From: Flammulina velutipes
Lineage: Eukaryota; Basidiomycota; Agaricomycetes; Agaricales; Physalacriaceae
DNA: 64,000 nucleotides
Assembly (NCBI GenBank): GCA_011800155.1
Contig: CM022369.1
Span: 2,914,001-2,978,000, forward strand
Direction: 5' to 3'
Below are positions 12,277 through 23,697 of this stretch, piece after piece. Position 1 is the stretch's first letter, and the number at the start of each line of letters is the position of its first letter. The notes under the pieces were generated by a model. The model was not told where the DNA came from. It saw only the letters and a list, made by a program, of their open reading frames with translations, and did no database searches. Both the position numbers and the translations under genes were made by a program.

Positions 12277-12755
12277 TTTCTTCTGTATTTTGTTGTACAA
12301 TTGTAGCCTATCCTATTAAATAAAGGAAAATGACTTATTAATACAAAGCTCAAACGCACGTGGCAGCGATCAAAAGCGCGAAAGTCAAGTCAAAGTACTC
12401 ATTTGCCGCTACCGGGGTACACCATAACTGCCACGACCTTGCTGATATGTTTACTTGTATACTATAGAGATATCCTGTATGAGAAAAAAATAAGCAGTAT
12501 CTAACAAAGACATTGAGACATCAATTTTGTGGCGCCATCTGTGGCTGAATACAGTTACAAGTAGCATTGGGCTTTGCAAGAAAACACAGTACACTACTAA
12601 ATCTAAGATAACTAGCTATTTAATATAACAGAAATTCAGAGCCCAGCAATCCGGATTCCCTAGGCCCTTAACTGCTACAATCACTGTCCTGGAACAATAT
12701 CACTGATGAGCTGCGTAGTATGTGGCGAAGGTAGTCATATGTTTGATGACAGTGA
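12277..12755. other. Gene-free AT-rich spacer
   Basis: About 480 bases after the oxidase gene, rich in A and T, with a poly(A)-signal-like AATAAA context near 12317. No open frame with support. It leads into the hairpin-repeat cluster. Confidence 0.4.
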
Positions 12756-12799
12756 CCACGGGGCTCGAGAGCACCCATCGCAGATGGGTGCGGCAGAGC
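12756..12799 (+). repeat. Hairpin repeat copy 1
   Basis: 44-nt unit starting CCACGGGGCTCGAGA and ending GCGGCAGAGC. The core CACCCATC-gca-GATGGGTG is a perfect 8-bp inverted repeat with a three-base loop, 9 bp with the flanking G and C. An outer GCTC/GAGC pairing encloses GAGA and GGCA opposite each other. Confidence 0.85.
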
Positions 12800-12846
12800 G
12801 CGTTCTATATGTCCCTCTTGCACGGGATTTCAAGTCAGAAATGATT

Positions 12847-12898
12847 CCACGGGGCTCGAGAGCACCCACTCACCCACCAGAGGTGGGTGCGGCAGAGC
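12847..12898 (+). repeat. Hairpin repeat copy 2 (extended)
   Basis: 52-nt version of the same unit. The 5' arm carries an extra CACCCACT before CACCCACC-aga-GGTGGGTG, so the arm looks internally duplicated. Flanks match copy 1 exactly. Confidence 0.8.
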
Positions 12899-12982
12899 AT
12901 TTTTCTAACAAATACAACAAATCACTGGGTTGTAAGTTATATGCATGTTATTGGTATCAATCTCACTGTGGCGCAGTGATGC

Positions 12983-13026
12983 CCACGGGGCTCGAGAGCA
13001 CCCATCGTAGATGGGTGCGGCAAAGC
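12983..13026 (+). repeat. Hairpin repeat copy 3
   Basis: 44-nt unit with core CACCCATC-gta-GATGGGTG. The 3' end reads GGCAAAGC, so one outer pair is lost relative to copy 1. Confidence 0.85.
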
Positions 13027-13070
13027 GCATCCTTCTTACATATGGGCTTCCCGCTGGGTCGTCAAGGGGT

Positions 13071-13114
13071 CCACGGGGCTCGAGAGCACCCACCGGAGGT
13101 GGGTGCGGCAGAGC
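13071..13114 (+). repeat. Hairpin repeat copy 4
   Basis: 44-nt unit with core CACCCACC-gga-GGTGGGTG. Relative to copies 1 and 3, a T-A pair at the top of the stem is replaced by C-G on both sides. A further stretch beginning TAAGTTTCTAACG after this copy resembles the spacer after copy 2, including a shared TATTGGTATCAATC. Confidence 0.85.
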
Positions 13115-13315
13115 ACTAAGTTTCTAACGTTACAGATACAACACATTTGTTTGACTCTAAGTTCATACTTATTGGTATCAATCATAATCATCTGTGGATG
13201 CATGTATACTATGGTAAACTGCTCAATGGAAAGGCCCGTGATCCCACGGGCTATCCTGCTAGTATTTATTCAAGTGTGCACATGACTTTTTTCTCATAAC
13301 TTACCTCCCACCATC

Positions 13316-14346
13316 ATGTCGAGTACGTCAAATGGCAAACAGCCTCTGGTTCCACCATTGCCTAAGCCGGCGACTGGCAGTGCCAATCCTGCTGCAACTC
13401 TTTCTTCGCTTTGGGCGTATCTGCTGCCTGCGCTGAACCATATTGTCAAATCTCCAACAAATAATTTAGCAAAAGCACCAGCCATTGACGTGGAATTTTA
13501 TACCGGGATCCATTCTGCCTGCTATGACTAGTTGCGTGGCTTATTCTTTCCTTTGAGCGTTCTCAGCTAACTGAAAGTAGCATCTCGTCTACTACCCCTC
13601 ACCGGGAACGGGAACAGTCAGACAACATATTAGGATCAGATCTGTACGCACAGCTCGACAGATATTTTGCAGACACAGTGCAGGAGCAGCTACTCGGTGC
13701 ACCACACGACGATTCGGAACTCATACACTACATCCTTCCCTGCTTCAGTCGCTACTCTACTGGCGCCCGGTCCGTCAATCGTTTACTGAACTACATGAAC
13801 CGCTATTTTGTCAGGCGTGCCGTCGAAGAAGACAAAGGATGGATATCCATACCAGACGTCCTTCAGGAGCCAGCCAATGCCGCTGAACTAGACTCGCGCC
13901 AACTACTCTCTACCAAATACAGAGAGAAACGTATCCATGAGCTCCGCAAGTGGGGATACACCGACGATGGCTCTGTGCATGTGGCAGCCCAGGCTGAAGC
14001 CTCAGCAGAGGCGGCCAGTGACGTTACTCGAATCGTTCCCCTTCTTTCTCTCGCCCATCGCCGTTTCAGAGTCGATTTTATCGAGCCTCTCCTCACCGTG
14101 CCCAAACTGTCCGGTAAGCAAGTGAAGAACAAGATCCCGAATACTACGCAGGGTCCGAAAGGTCGTTTGGCTCGTGCAGTCAAGCATCTTTTAGAATCTG
14201 GCGAGGTGGAAGATGAAGAACGGGACAGAATGGCGGCAGAACTGGCTGTCATTCTACGCACAGTGGGTATCCGTGCGGACCACCCTCTGCGAAAGAAACT
14301 GGACAAGTATGTGCCTTCTCCGCCTCCTCCTACTGAGGAAGGCTAA
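13316..14346 (+). CDS. Cullin N-terminal-domain-like protein, no cullin homology domain
   Basis: Two exons (intron 13531-13580), about 325 residues. Exon 1 reads LWAYLLPALNHIVKSP ... YTGIHSACYDY, matching the start of the cullin repeat region. Exon 2 has GSDLYAQLDRYFADTVQEQL, CFSRYSTGARSVNRLLNY and MNRYFVRRAVEEDKG, a good match to cullin repeats 1-2, then SLAHRRFRVDFIEPLL. A segment rich in Ala/Glu interrupts the repeat region. The protein ends in a basic/acidic tail and PPPPTEEG. Cullins are normally 700-900 residues and scaffold RING ubiquitin ligases; the N-terminal repeats bind adaptors and the C-terminal part binds the RING protein. Only the adaptor-binding part is present here, so it may be a decoy or a decayed duplicate. 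The frame is intact. Confidence 0.65.
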
Positions 14347-14635
14347 TTACGGTCTAATATCCATCCCTGCCGTCAAACATTACCTTATTTTTCTAACTTT
14401 GCATCAAGATCCGCAAGAACACTGTTATCCATTTACGGAACGCTAACATTGGAAAACCAATGTCTCTATCGTGGCACGTTTGAACTTTTTAGCTCTTGGA
14501 TACTTCTCACGCCACAAGACTAAGTTATGGGGGCTCTTCTCCCGACCCAGAGCTCAGGATGCATGATTTGCATTACCTGGTGCACCACATATAAGAACAC
14601 AGTGTTGACCCGTAGCTCTTTTTCTCCTGACGACA

Positions 14636-15568
14636 ATGTCCTCGAACGAAGCTGGAAAGGTATGGCCCTTACTCGCTGGCTGCCGTCCTGGCCTGACGCT
14701 TATTCAGCAGGACCTCCCTCCGGGCTGGGAAGTCAAATACGACGATATGCATCGCGCGTTCTATGTGAATCATGCCGGGAAAACCACTACTTGGGATCGT
14801 CCTTCCTCGCGCGAGGCATCTTCTCAACAACAACAACAAAACAAAACCAAGGACGTCTCTCTGGGCCCCCAGCCTGTCGTATACGACGACAGTGACACTG
14901 AAGTTGCCTCTCTAGGCTATCCAACTGACGGTAAGCGACTTTTTCGCCAACCTTCGTTTCTCAAACACACAGCAGCCTCCTCGCCGTCCCTCAAAAGCGT
15001 CAACAACGCCGATCGTAGCGCGGAGCCTGGAGAGTTGCCTCAGGAATCCGTGGAGCCCACTCTCTCCAAAGTCAATACAGCTCACATAGACGTCCAAGAC
15101 ATCCTCTCCGACGTAGCCCAAGAACACATCAACCAACTGTCCATCACGATTACTACTCTGCGACAAGATAATCATGAACTCGAGAACCAAGTCGCCGCGC
15201 TTCGTGGTATGTTCTTTTCTTTACCTTTTGTTCCACCAGTCAATGAATCTCGTACAGAATCGAAGCGTACGCTCGAGGAGGAAGTCATGGGACAACAAGC
15301 ACTTGCATACGTCGACTGTGCCAAGTTGACTAGCTGCTGCAAGCGCCTACGCGCCGCCTTGGGATCTGGTCCGGAATTGACGCAGGCCTTGAATGATATG
15401 GATGGAGTTATCGGTCAGCTGCAGGACGACCTCCCGAGCAATTCGCCCTTCATGACTGCCAGTCGCAGAGATTGGGCTGATGCCTTCAAGATAATGGCCA
15501 GGAGCTCGTCGTCTACAGAGGAACCTCCCGCAAAGCGAGCTAGGATGTTACCTCGTTATTCGCTATGA
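14636..15568 (+). CDS. WW-domain protein
   Basis: A WW domain lies near the N-terminus: LPPGWEVKYDDMHRAFYVNH followed by AGKTTTWDRP, with both signature tryptophans and the terminal proline. WW domains bind proline-rich or phospho-Ser/Thr-Pro peptides. A Gln/Asn/Lys stretch follows, then VVYDDSDTEVASLG, a helical region (AQEHINQLSITITTLRQDN, ELENQVAALR) likely to form a coiled coil, and a C-terminal part with a basic end (EEPPAKRARMLPRYSL) that could act as a nuclear signal. The stretch 14660-14707 is probably a 48-nt intron, though the frame stays open through it; further introns are likely near 14931 and 15207. No catalytic domain seen. Confidence 0.7.
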   Translation: MSSNEAGKVWPLLAGCRPGLTLIQQDLPPGWEVKYDDMHRAFYVNHAGKTTTWDRPSSREASSQQQQQNKTKDVSLGPQPVVYDDSDTEVASLGYPTDGKRLFRQPSFLKHTAASSPSLKSVNNADRSAEPGELPQESVEPTLSKVNTAHIDVQDILSDVAQEHINQLSITITTLRQDNHELENQVAALRGMFFSLPFVPPVNESRTESKRTLEEEVMGQQALAYVDCAKLTSCCKRLRAALGSGPELTQALNDMDGVIGQLQDDLPSNSPFMTASRRDWADAFKIMARSSSSTEEPPAKRARMLPRYSL

Positions 15569-15646
15569 CGATACTAAAATCACTGTATGATACAACATGG
15601 TCAGATTTCATCCAATACACTATACTTACAATACAAAATAACGGGC

Positions 15647-17706
15647 CTAGCCCACTGTTTCTGTAAGAACTAAATCCGTCGGACTTTTCACCTCCCACTG
15701 AATCTCGAAAGTGAGCTTAGACCCAGCCCCAACGCTCGCTTTCCACTCTAACTTGCCTTCCTTCTCCCCACCTTTCCCGTCTACCAACTTTTCCCACATA
15801 ACTTTCTTGTCAGATCCCACATCTACCTCTTCGCCGTCCTTTGCGCTCGCCAATCCTTCAGGCTTGCGCAGGACGACCTTGACGCGATTGTCCTCGCACA
15901 ACGGTATCGAGTCCTTCACCGTCAGATCCTTGATAGCAAAGGCATGTTTGTTATGCACAACCGTCGTCGCCGTGTATGTCGTAGTGCGGAACGTCTCCGA
16001 AAATGCACCACCAGCCGAGCGCACCGTTTTGGATGCGCGCGCGTACGTGACTTTGGCCACAGGATCGTCCCCGAGTGTGCAGTCGAATGTGTCCCCAGTG
16101 ATAATGTCGTTGATCTTGGTATGTGACACAAACCCATTATCCATGATGACTCGCACGAGGCCAGGAAGGAGGCGGTATTCACTGGTATTCTTCACTTGAC
16201 ACTGTGCAGAGGTTGAACGACTCATCCTCGCAAATGAAGAACTTCAGAAAACATACCTGTAGGTAGAGCTGTGGATCTGCCCGTGGAACCGCGACATACG
16301 AGATGGTGGCGTCGAATGGGAGAATACCAACCACCACTTGATGCTCGAGACCGTCACTGGGAATGGTGCATTTTCCTTCGACCAAGAATGACATTGCTAG
16401 TGGTGTCTCTGTGACAGTCGTGTGAGCGTCAGAAAGTGGAAGGAGGACCTCTTCGAAATTGTCTTCGCCGCTTGTGTCAGGCTGAGTCTGCGGTGCGAAC
16501 CCAGGAGCGTAGCTCCCGAATGTCGTGGGTCCAGATTCACCTTCAGATGTTGCCCCAGGAGCAGCGCCAAATAGACCACCTACTTGAGGACGGACAGGAC
16601 CAGGACCAAATAGGTTTGTGACGGGAGGCGGCCCAGAATTGGTAGACATCATCATCGTCTGGGGAAATTGTTGTTGTTGTTGTTGTTGCTGTTGTCGTTG
16701 TTGTTGGAACTGCTGCTGGACTTGCTGGAATTGGTTGTTGAATGTACGAGCGTTACTATTCGCTACGTTAGTGGCCCATGCACTAGCACTGTTTGCGCGA
16801 ATCTGCATTTTGCGGAGAGCAGGGATAGTCTTCCCGAGCGTATCGTTCTGGGATGTGTTGAGGGTAAGTTGTGCGTCGGTCCAATCCTCTCCGGTGCTCT
16901 GGGATATGCGGGCGTGATAGTGCAGATGGACCTTAGAGGATGGCCTGCCGTTTTCAGTCGTCGCGTGAAGCTCGTATGATGGGAACCACACAGTTTCAGG
17001 CACGACTTGCGTTGTAGTTAGTGAGAATCACTCATAACTAACAGTAGATCACATACCATAAGTAACCAGCATTTCAGTCGTGGCCGCCGTAGTCGCGCGT
17101 AAGACAACAGTTACTTCGCCATTGCACGTCCCAGTCTTCAACAATAATTTTTGATGCTCCTCGTCGATAGCTCTGTCGATCTTTACGATCTCCTCCTGGA
17201 TCGAAGCAGTCGCCTGCGTGTTTTTGCTCCCATGTTCGACAAATGCTTCCAGAAACGCGACCATCTTGGGAGGCGCGACGAACTCGCCTGTGAGCGTCTT
17301 ACTGTATTGCACGAGGATATCTGCTTCATGCTCCCTCACGCGCAATGTGTGTTCGAGTGAGGCCTTCTCCGCCTTCAAACGACGGATGATCTCGGTAGAA
17401 CTGTCCGGGGCATTGAGCGCTGATCTATTGTCCCCGATTTTACAAACGACGTCAATTAGGCGGACGTCCCCCAAGCCGGATACTCTGACGGAAAGAGGGT
17501 CGATGCCACTAGAAAGACCTGTTATTTCCACAGTGGTATGTCCTGCCTGAAGTCAGGTTTAAGTTCTGACTACGGGAGGGGAAACCAAGGAATTGACTTG
17601 CCTCTAGCTTGAGGGGGAATGCTCTGACTATTTCAGCCTTTGAAGATTTGTACACGGTAACCAATTTGACTGGATAGTCGCTGACGGAAAGGTGGAGGGT
17701 TGACAT
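15647..17706 (-). CDS. DUF4140/DUF4139 (mucoidy-inhibitor-A-like) protein
   Basis: Multi-exon gene of about 600 residues. N-terminus MSTLHLSVSDYPVKLVTVY opens the DUF4140 part, followed by EITGLSSGIDPLSVRVSG. A helical middle region (IIRRLKAEKASLEHTLRVRE) is probably coiled coil. The DUF4139 half begins near VPETVWFPSYELHATTENG, with HYHARISQSTGEDWTDAQLTL typical of the family. It contains a long Gln-rich insert (about 16665-16735) and continues to STSAQCQVKNTSEYRLLPG, then VKSPTDLVLTETVG. Members occur in bacteria and fungi; the function is not established. The first splice (near 17600) could use a GC donor after CTAGAG or a GT donor two codons later. Confidence 0.8.
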
Positions 17707-17942
17707 GATGGGGAGAGCCAAAGTCAGATTGACTAACATCTAATCAATCGTGGCTTGGCTCGTCTCCCCCAGCATCAAGTCATCGTCGAGGATGTTCGTC
17801 CACTGGGGCAGAGACTATTATGGGCGGGAGTGCGCCTGCCATAATTCGAAGGCAGTGGTGTGTACTACATGTGTACTAGGTCCTACATCTACAACATCAT
17901 ACAACATAAGTACAATCGAGAGAATAAAAAATTCAGCCAATT

Positions 17943-19968
17943 CTAGTGCTGGTAGCTCCATTCTGGCTGTGTCCGATTGGGACTCATGACACGGGCGTAC
18001 TCGAGGAACAACCTACGAAGAGGAGATGAGCTCGAGCGCACTGACAGCAAAAATAAATCAAGTTTACCCACCTAAAGTTATACGCCGTCATATCCTCTTT
18101 CCGCCAGTACCTCTGAGCCCACTCCTTCCCATCTCTGGCAATTTTCCTGGCCTCTTTTTCATGCCTCCCCCTCCCATCCAGCCCTCCCCGAAAGAACACC
18201 AAACTATCCCACAGATCGCTCAAGTCGTTCTGCACCGGCACGTAATGTACCCACGGCTGCACACGATCCGCCCACCACTCCGGATACACCGTACTCTTGA
18301 AGATGAGGGAATTCGTCGTCGACATCAGTCGGTGGAATCGAGACGACCACGCATTCCCGTCAACATCCAGGATGTACTTGTATCGGGAGGCCTGCATCTG
18401 CGAATGCGGACGGCGATGAAAGTCGTATAGCTCGAGTAGCTTTGGACAGATATCCTCCTCGCATTGGTTGTGTGGCCCATCGATGAAGCCGATGTCTAGC
18501 ATTGCGGGGGCATAGAGCGTTCGATCCACCAGTACCTCTTCTCCATCTATAAGGACGGTTACATTTCCCGACAGGCCTCCTTCATCACCGTTAGCCCACT
18601 CCATTAGCCTCGCTCGTTGACTTTGACGCCACTCAAAGTCGCCCCCGAACCATATCCCCGTGTTCCGCCCTCGCCATTCTAATCTATCGTCCTTCTTGTC
18701 GTCCCACTCCAGAAGTTGCCTCTTCTTGGCGGAGTCTCGCCATGCCACCGTGTGGGCGAGAGTGATGTCCTGATGCATCATCGAGGGAGAGTACGCGAAG
18801 CTTGGTGTTAGGTGCTCGTTCGGGATGGGTCCTCGACCCCAGGGAAGGAATTGGCCGTGAGAACGTAGGATCGTGGGATGTTGGCAAGGATCCATGGCCT
18901 TGCGGTGGTCGAAAATGAAGGATTTGATCTGTGGCGCAGCTGGAGGCGCGGTAAAGTCGATGGGATTGCTCCACGCCGGAGAGAGTGGATCGCAGCCGGA
19001 AATCCAGCCATGATACTTTGTGGGGATCAGCGTGTTGAAAGCGTCCATGTCTGCGGACTTGATTGGTGTGCCGTCATATGAAGACTGGAGAAATACCTAC
19101 GGGTGCCTTCTGCAGCGTGACCCAACGCGAGCTGCTTCACTTCCCAGTCAAAGGCATGCTCTGGATTATCATGCGGAATGAAGACGGCCCTAAACGCCGG
19201 GATATGCTCTTCGACATCTTTCAACGACGCGATCACGTCGAACGCGCCTTCTGTGAGTAGATCGAATTTATCGGCTGGGAGTGAGAAGTTGACTATTTGG
19301 ATGACGGTAGAGTCGGCGTCAGGATTTGACAGTGAAGGACCTTTGCCGAGCGTGTACGAATCGTTGTGGCCCTCGAATTCGCGCTCTATTCGTGTTAGAT
19401 CTTCGGGTGACATTCCCCAGAATGGCTGCAAGTCGCGGAAGATCTGATCATATTCATCGGGTAGTTGGACGTCGTGTCTGCGGACGTAGTCCCACCTATT
19501 CAACGCGTAAGGTCGGTTGCGAAATAGAATGACAAGGACCTAGATTAAGACGCACCACTTGTCAAATCCCCGAGGCGGATACCTGCCATATCGGCGTTGG
19601 TACTCGGCGACTGCCTGCTCCAAAGTCTTGCTCGCCCTGTTTAGTTTCCTCTGCCATTTCTCGTGGGCGTACAAGATCAGGTCGTGAATGGGATGAACCT
19701 CGTATTTCCCGCCAGATGTGAATTCTAGTAGGCCGTTGGATCGAAATCGGCGGCGTAGGTCTGTGTTGGTTGGCGCAGGACGAGCGATGGAAGAGGTGGC
19801 GCTGGGTATACGATGGTTAATGAGAGCGGTGTGGGTGACGAGCGTGGTTTTCGTCCGTATATTGAAGATATCGTGGTACCCAGCCAGACCGACGCAGACT
19901 GCGAAGAATATCAGTGCGACAAGCTGCTGTTGTGCGCGACAAGCAATGGATAGCCGTGAGCGCAGCAT
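17943..19968 (-). CDS. GT90 (CAP10-like) glycosyltransferase
   Basis: Type II membrane protein: MLRSRLSIACRAQQQ followed by the hydrophobic anchor LVALIFFAVCVGLAGY. A luminal stem follows (AVAEYQRRYGRYPPRGFDKW, a motif common in this family). The catalytic region includes WRGRNTGIWFGGDF, the RARLMEW segment and SRYKYILDVDGNAWSSRFHR, with the GT90 signatures DVDGNAWSSRF and STVYPEWWADRVQPWVHYVP. The last exon ends EYARVMSPNRTQPEWSYQH. Family members transfer xylose or other sugars onto glycans in the Golgi; in basidiomycetes they serve capsule and wall polysaccharide synthesis. The substrate of this copy is unknown. Introns near 19035-19100, 19495-19560 and 18010-18075. Confidence 0.88.
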
Positions 19969-20701
19969 CGCTGCTGGATGGTAGAGAAAGAAAAATGGTC
20001 AGTTGAACGTATCTTCGAAATCTGAATGCTAATGAGGGTAACATTGACACCATCACGTGGTAGGTAGCCGAACAACTAGCTGCCAAAAATGTGGGAGGGA
20101 CGAGAGGATGAATCCTGCATAGGAATAGATAGGAACGTGAAGATAGATGATGGATGTAGAAAGGTAAGGATCGGTATAGTGCCCCGCTGAGGACTTTACC
20201 GCTCCGGAGCCGATTCCCAACAGTGAGTGGTGTTAAGGCGAGGGGCACAAGTGCCTATTTCGAACGGCTTCTTCGGTTTCCAAGATGAACGACACGTCCA
20301 GAGTAAATCAGATAAGAGTTTCCAGTAACAGGTGCAATAAGAAGTCGTAAAATCTGCGAAATTTGCTGAAGGGAACGTAAGTGTGGCGTAGTTATGACCG
20401 GCGTATTCCTTTGCCGTGAGAAGTTTGGAAGCTCGTTGAGAAAAGGCTGACGACACTTTTCGTTATCCTTTGGACGATACCTTGAGCTCTCCTCGATTGC
20501 TGCCTTTCTCCTGCTTGTGTCTTCCAAGAATATCAGAGGGACAAAGACGGAGGATGACATAAGGAGCGTGGGAAAAGTGGACGAAAGTGGCGACGGTACA
20601 CCCACCCTGCCTGCATTACCGGCACCATTGCAACTCTCTTCTGACCGTCAACCGAAGACGTCGTCGTCGTCGTCGTTCACGGCGCCGACTGCCAAACAGT
20701 C
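19969..20701. promoter_or_regulatory. Divergent intergenic region GT90 / MDV1
   Basis: 733 bases between divergent start codons. A minus-strand open frame of about 100 residues at 20255-20605 and an overlapping one at 20196-20456 exist, but neither has a recognisable protein pattern. A short GTC/CGT trinucleotide run lies at about 20658-20680. Confidence 0.35.
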
Positions 20702-23150
20702 ATGAACTCACGCCAAAAAGACGACGCGCCTCGACGAAATGCACCAGCTCCTGTCAAGACAGACACCAACGCGCCCGGTCCAAGCAGACTTGAGCTCGTT
20801 CAGAAAGCGTTGTTCGCACCTTTCAACCACAGAAAGTCAGATTCTACTCGAATACTATCAGACTGTACGTGCCACTATGCTTTTTTTTCGTCGTCGTCGG
20901 TCGATCCTATGATCCCGACCTACGGAGCATGGGCTAATGCACCCATTTCGCAGTAGCTCCAGTCATTATGACCCCACGTATGATTAACAATGCATCGACA
21001 GTCAGCGCACGACCACGGCACGTCGCGGAGAGCCATACAGCACGCTCCCGAATGGATTTTGCGACTCTTGGACGCGCCCCGCTCCGATTGGGAATGGGCG
21101 CCCGCAGGATAACTTCGCGCGACCTCGAAGTCATGGAGGCGACGGACGAGCTGCTGCATGCCGAAGTCCCAGAGACGGAGCCCGAGGAGTTTGCAGCAAA
21201 CGTCAGCTTGCTTCGCGGATTCAATGCCACAATTCCGAGCGCGGAGCAAAGTCGCACACGGCGTCGCCAGATGAGAAGCGTCGATGCGCCGCATCTTGGC
21301 CTCAAGAAGCTTGGCATGAATGCGCGTGGGCTTCTGACGGACGAGGACGACGGACACAGTGTTACGAGCGAGGACGACGTTGTCATGGTCTCACGCGTGG
21401 AGGCTGGTCGTAAGGGCAAGAAGCGGCGAGGGAGAGAAAGCTTGAGTGCAGCAAAGGTGTTGGGCAAGGAGGAACTGTCCCGCCAGAAAAAGGAAATCTT
21501 ACGCGACAAGGAGAATTTACATGTTCGGAGGGTGCGTGCTCAGATTTTGCTACTTTTTCATCCCAACTCATACACTTGCACAGAGTTTAATCAACAACGA
21601 CATAGCAGAAATTACACACAAAATAGAGGCGTTAGACGTTATTCGAGAGAAGTTGGAACGAGACTTGCTCAAGCTCCAGGAAGACGAGCTTGAACTGGAT
21701 GACGAACGTGAGCCTGCAACCTTACCTATACCGTAATCAATTGCTCATCTTTTTAGTCGAGGGCGTGCGAGAACGACTGGATTTCGAACAGGCTGCTGCG
21801 AGAGCTCCGAAACCCAATGGTATCGCACAACCTGTTCACATCCCGCAAAGCTCAAGGCGGCGCAAAGGCCCAGCTTTCCTTCCCTCTGAACATAATGATC
21901 TCCCGCCTGGTGTCGCGTTCATGACTCTGGAAGGACATCTGAGTCCAATAACGGCGCTAGATTTCTCGGAACCTTACGGAACGCTAGTCAGTGCTGCACA
22001 AGAGGAGACCCAGCCGGTCGTTTGGGATCTCTTCAGCGGAACTCAAATCGGTCGCCTCAAAGGGCATGCTGGTCCAGTCAAATGCGTACAGGTAGAGGAT
22101 CACGTCTGTTTGACGGGAAGCGAAGATGGGACGGTACGGTTGTGGGACCTGCGACGCGTGGATAACGAGGATGGGTGGGGTGAAGAAGGGGAGCTCGTTA
22201 GCCTCAGTGATGTTGCAGAGGAGAGCGAAGATGGCGATCATGAGGCAAGCCATGTTAATGGAATCAGGAATGGTGTCAGTGAGCCGGTTGAACCTCGGAA
22301 CGATCCCTGCGCGCGCGTATTGGAAGGGCACACCAAGGCGGTCACAGCTTTATACTTTGAAGACGACTGTCTGGTACGTGGCCGGCCTGTTTGCTTCCAA
22401 AATGCTCCTGACCCATCTTCTATAGGTTACAGGTGCATCGGACAAGACACTTCGACAATGGGATCTGACAACTGGTCAATGTATAATGACGATGGATATC
22501 CTGTGGGCCATGTCTCATTCGAACGCACCTTCTCTTCCTCCTTCGATTGGAGCATTTTCAGTGCCGACGGCGCCGTTCTCCGATGGAAGCTGGGACATGT
22601 ATGATGACTTCGTCGGTGGCGTACAGTTCTGGGGATATGGCCTTGTCAGTGGGAGTGGAGATGGTGCGGTGCGGATGTGGGATAGTAAGTCATCATGCAG
22701 AACATTTCTACCGTCGATTAACTTGGAGTAGTGCGCACTGGGCAGGCACATCGGACGTTACTTGGACACACTGAACCTGTAACATGTTTGCAGTTCGACG
22801 AGCTGCATATCGTCAGTGGGAGTCTCGACAAGTCCATACGGATATGGGATTTGCGTACGGGAGGCGTGTTCGAGACACTGAAATATGACCACCCAGTCAC
22901 TGCTCTGCAATATGATACACGCAAAATTGTAGCGGCGACGGGCGAGAATGGTATCAAGGTTAGTTTGACTTTTTGTGCGACGCATCATACTTACATACAT
23001 ATTACATTGTAGGTGTACAACCGGACTAGCATGCAGCACTCCACGATTCTAACGAACGGGCACACCCATCCGGTCCAGCGCCTACGCTATATGGATCGCT
23101 ACTTGGTTTCTGGCGGACGCGACTCGACTGTCAAGATATGGTCATTATAG
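20702..23150 (+). CDS. MDV1: Mitochondrial division protein 1 (WD40 fission adaptor)
   Basis: Seven or so exons. The N-terminal region ([34 protein letters not shown]) precedes a helical segment, then a coiled coil ([38 protein letters not shown]). The C-terminal half is a seven-bladed WD40 propeller: [128 protein letters not shown], ending [19 protein letters not shown] and [10 protein letters not shown]. This build is that of Mdv1/Caf4, which link Fis1 on the outer mitochondrial membrane to the dynamin Dnm1 during fission. An acidic insert ([19 protein letters not shown]) separates two blades. Confidence 0.88.
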
Positions 23151-23697
23151 TAGTAATTATAGTTATTTTTTCGATGATCTTTTTTTCGCTTACCGTCATG
23201 GACACTGCATCCAAATCCAAGCATTCACACACCCAATTGTATCATTCTCAAGAATTAGACGATTGTTTTCGCCACAGGCAGAATTGGATATCCAAGCGAC
23301 AGGCGGACGAAAAGCCGCAATTTGAAGAAGGATCAAGGTTTGAGTTTATTGTTCTGTTCGTTGAGGTCGTTGATGGTCACGGAGGTGGAAGGTGAGCAAA
23401 CCATGTTTTTTTATTCGTGTATGGCTGATAGTGAACGCGTGCAGCCGCCGGAGAATTCGAAGTTCGAACCACTCGACTATTTTTAGGTTGATCCTGAATA
23501 TTGATGATCGTGCCTCTATTTTCGCAAACTGCCACAAACTGCCTGTTCCTTTTTTTTCGGCTTTTGGAAAATATTGACCCAGTAGATTCGTGCTGTTACG
23601 TGCTTATCACACTATCTCGCCAATCTCTTAGCTCTACCCAAGGGTCCTCAAAACCAGCTTCAACGCAGCAGGGTCATGGTCATCCTCATCCGCGGCC
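23151..23697. other. Intergenic region MDV1 to OPT
   Basis: About 550 bases. Includes T-rich and C-rich stretches before the transporter start. No supported gene. Confidence 0.4.

Noticed and set aside
12756..13114. CRISPR-like array of spaced palindromic repeats
   Set aside because: Spacers have irregular lengths, partly resemble each other, only four units exist, there are no cas genes, and the genome is eukaryotic.
17560..17620. GC-AG intron in the DUF4139 gene
   Set aside because: A GT donor two codons later with a shifted acceptor also works, so a non-canonical intron is not proven.
20196..20605. Small minus-strand gene between GT90 and MDV1
   Set aside because: Two overlapping frames of about 85-115 codons exist, but neither matches a family or shows splice signals that join into a convincing protein.
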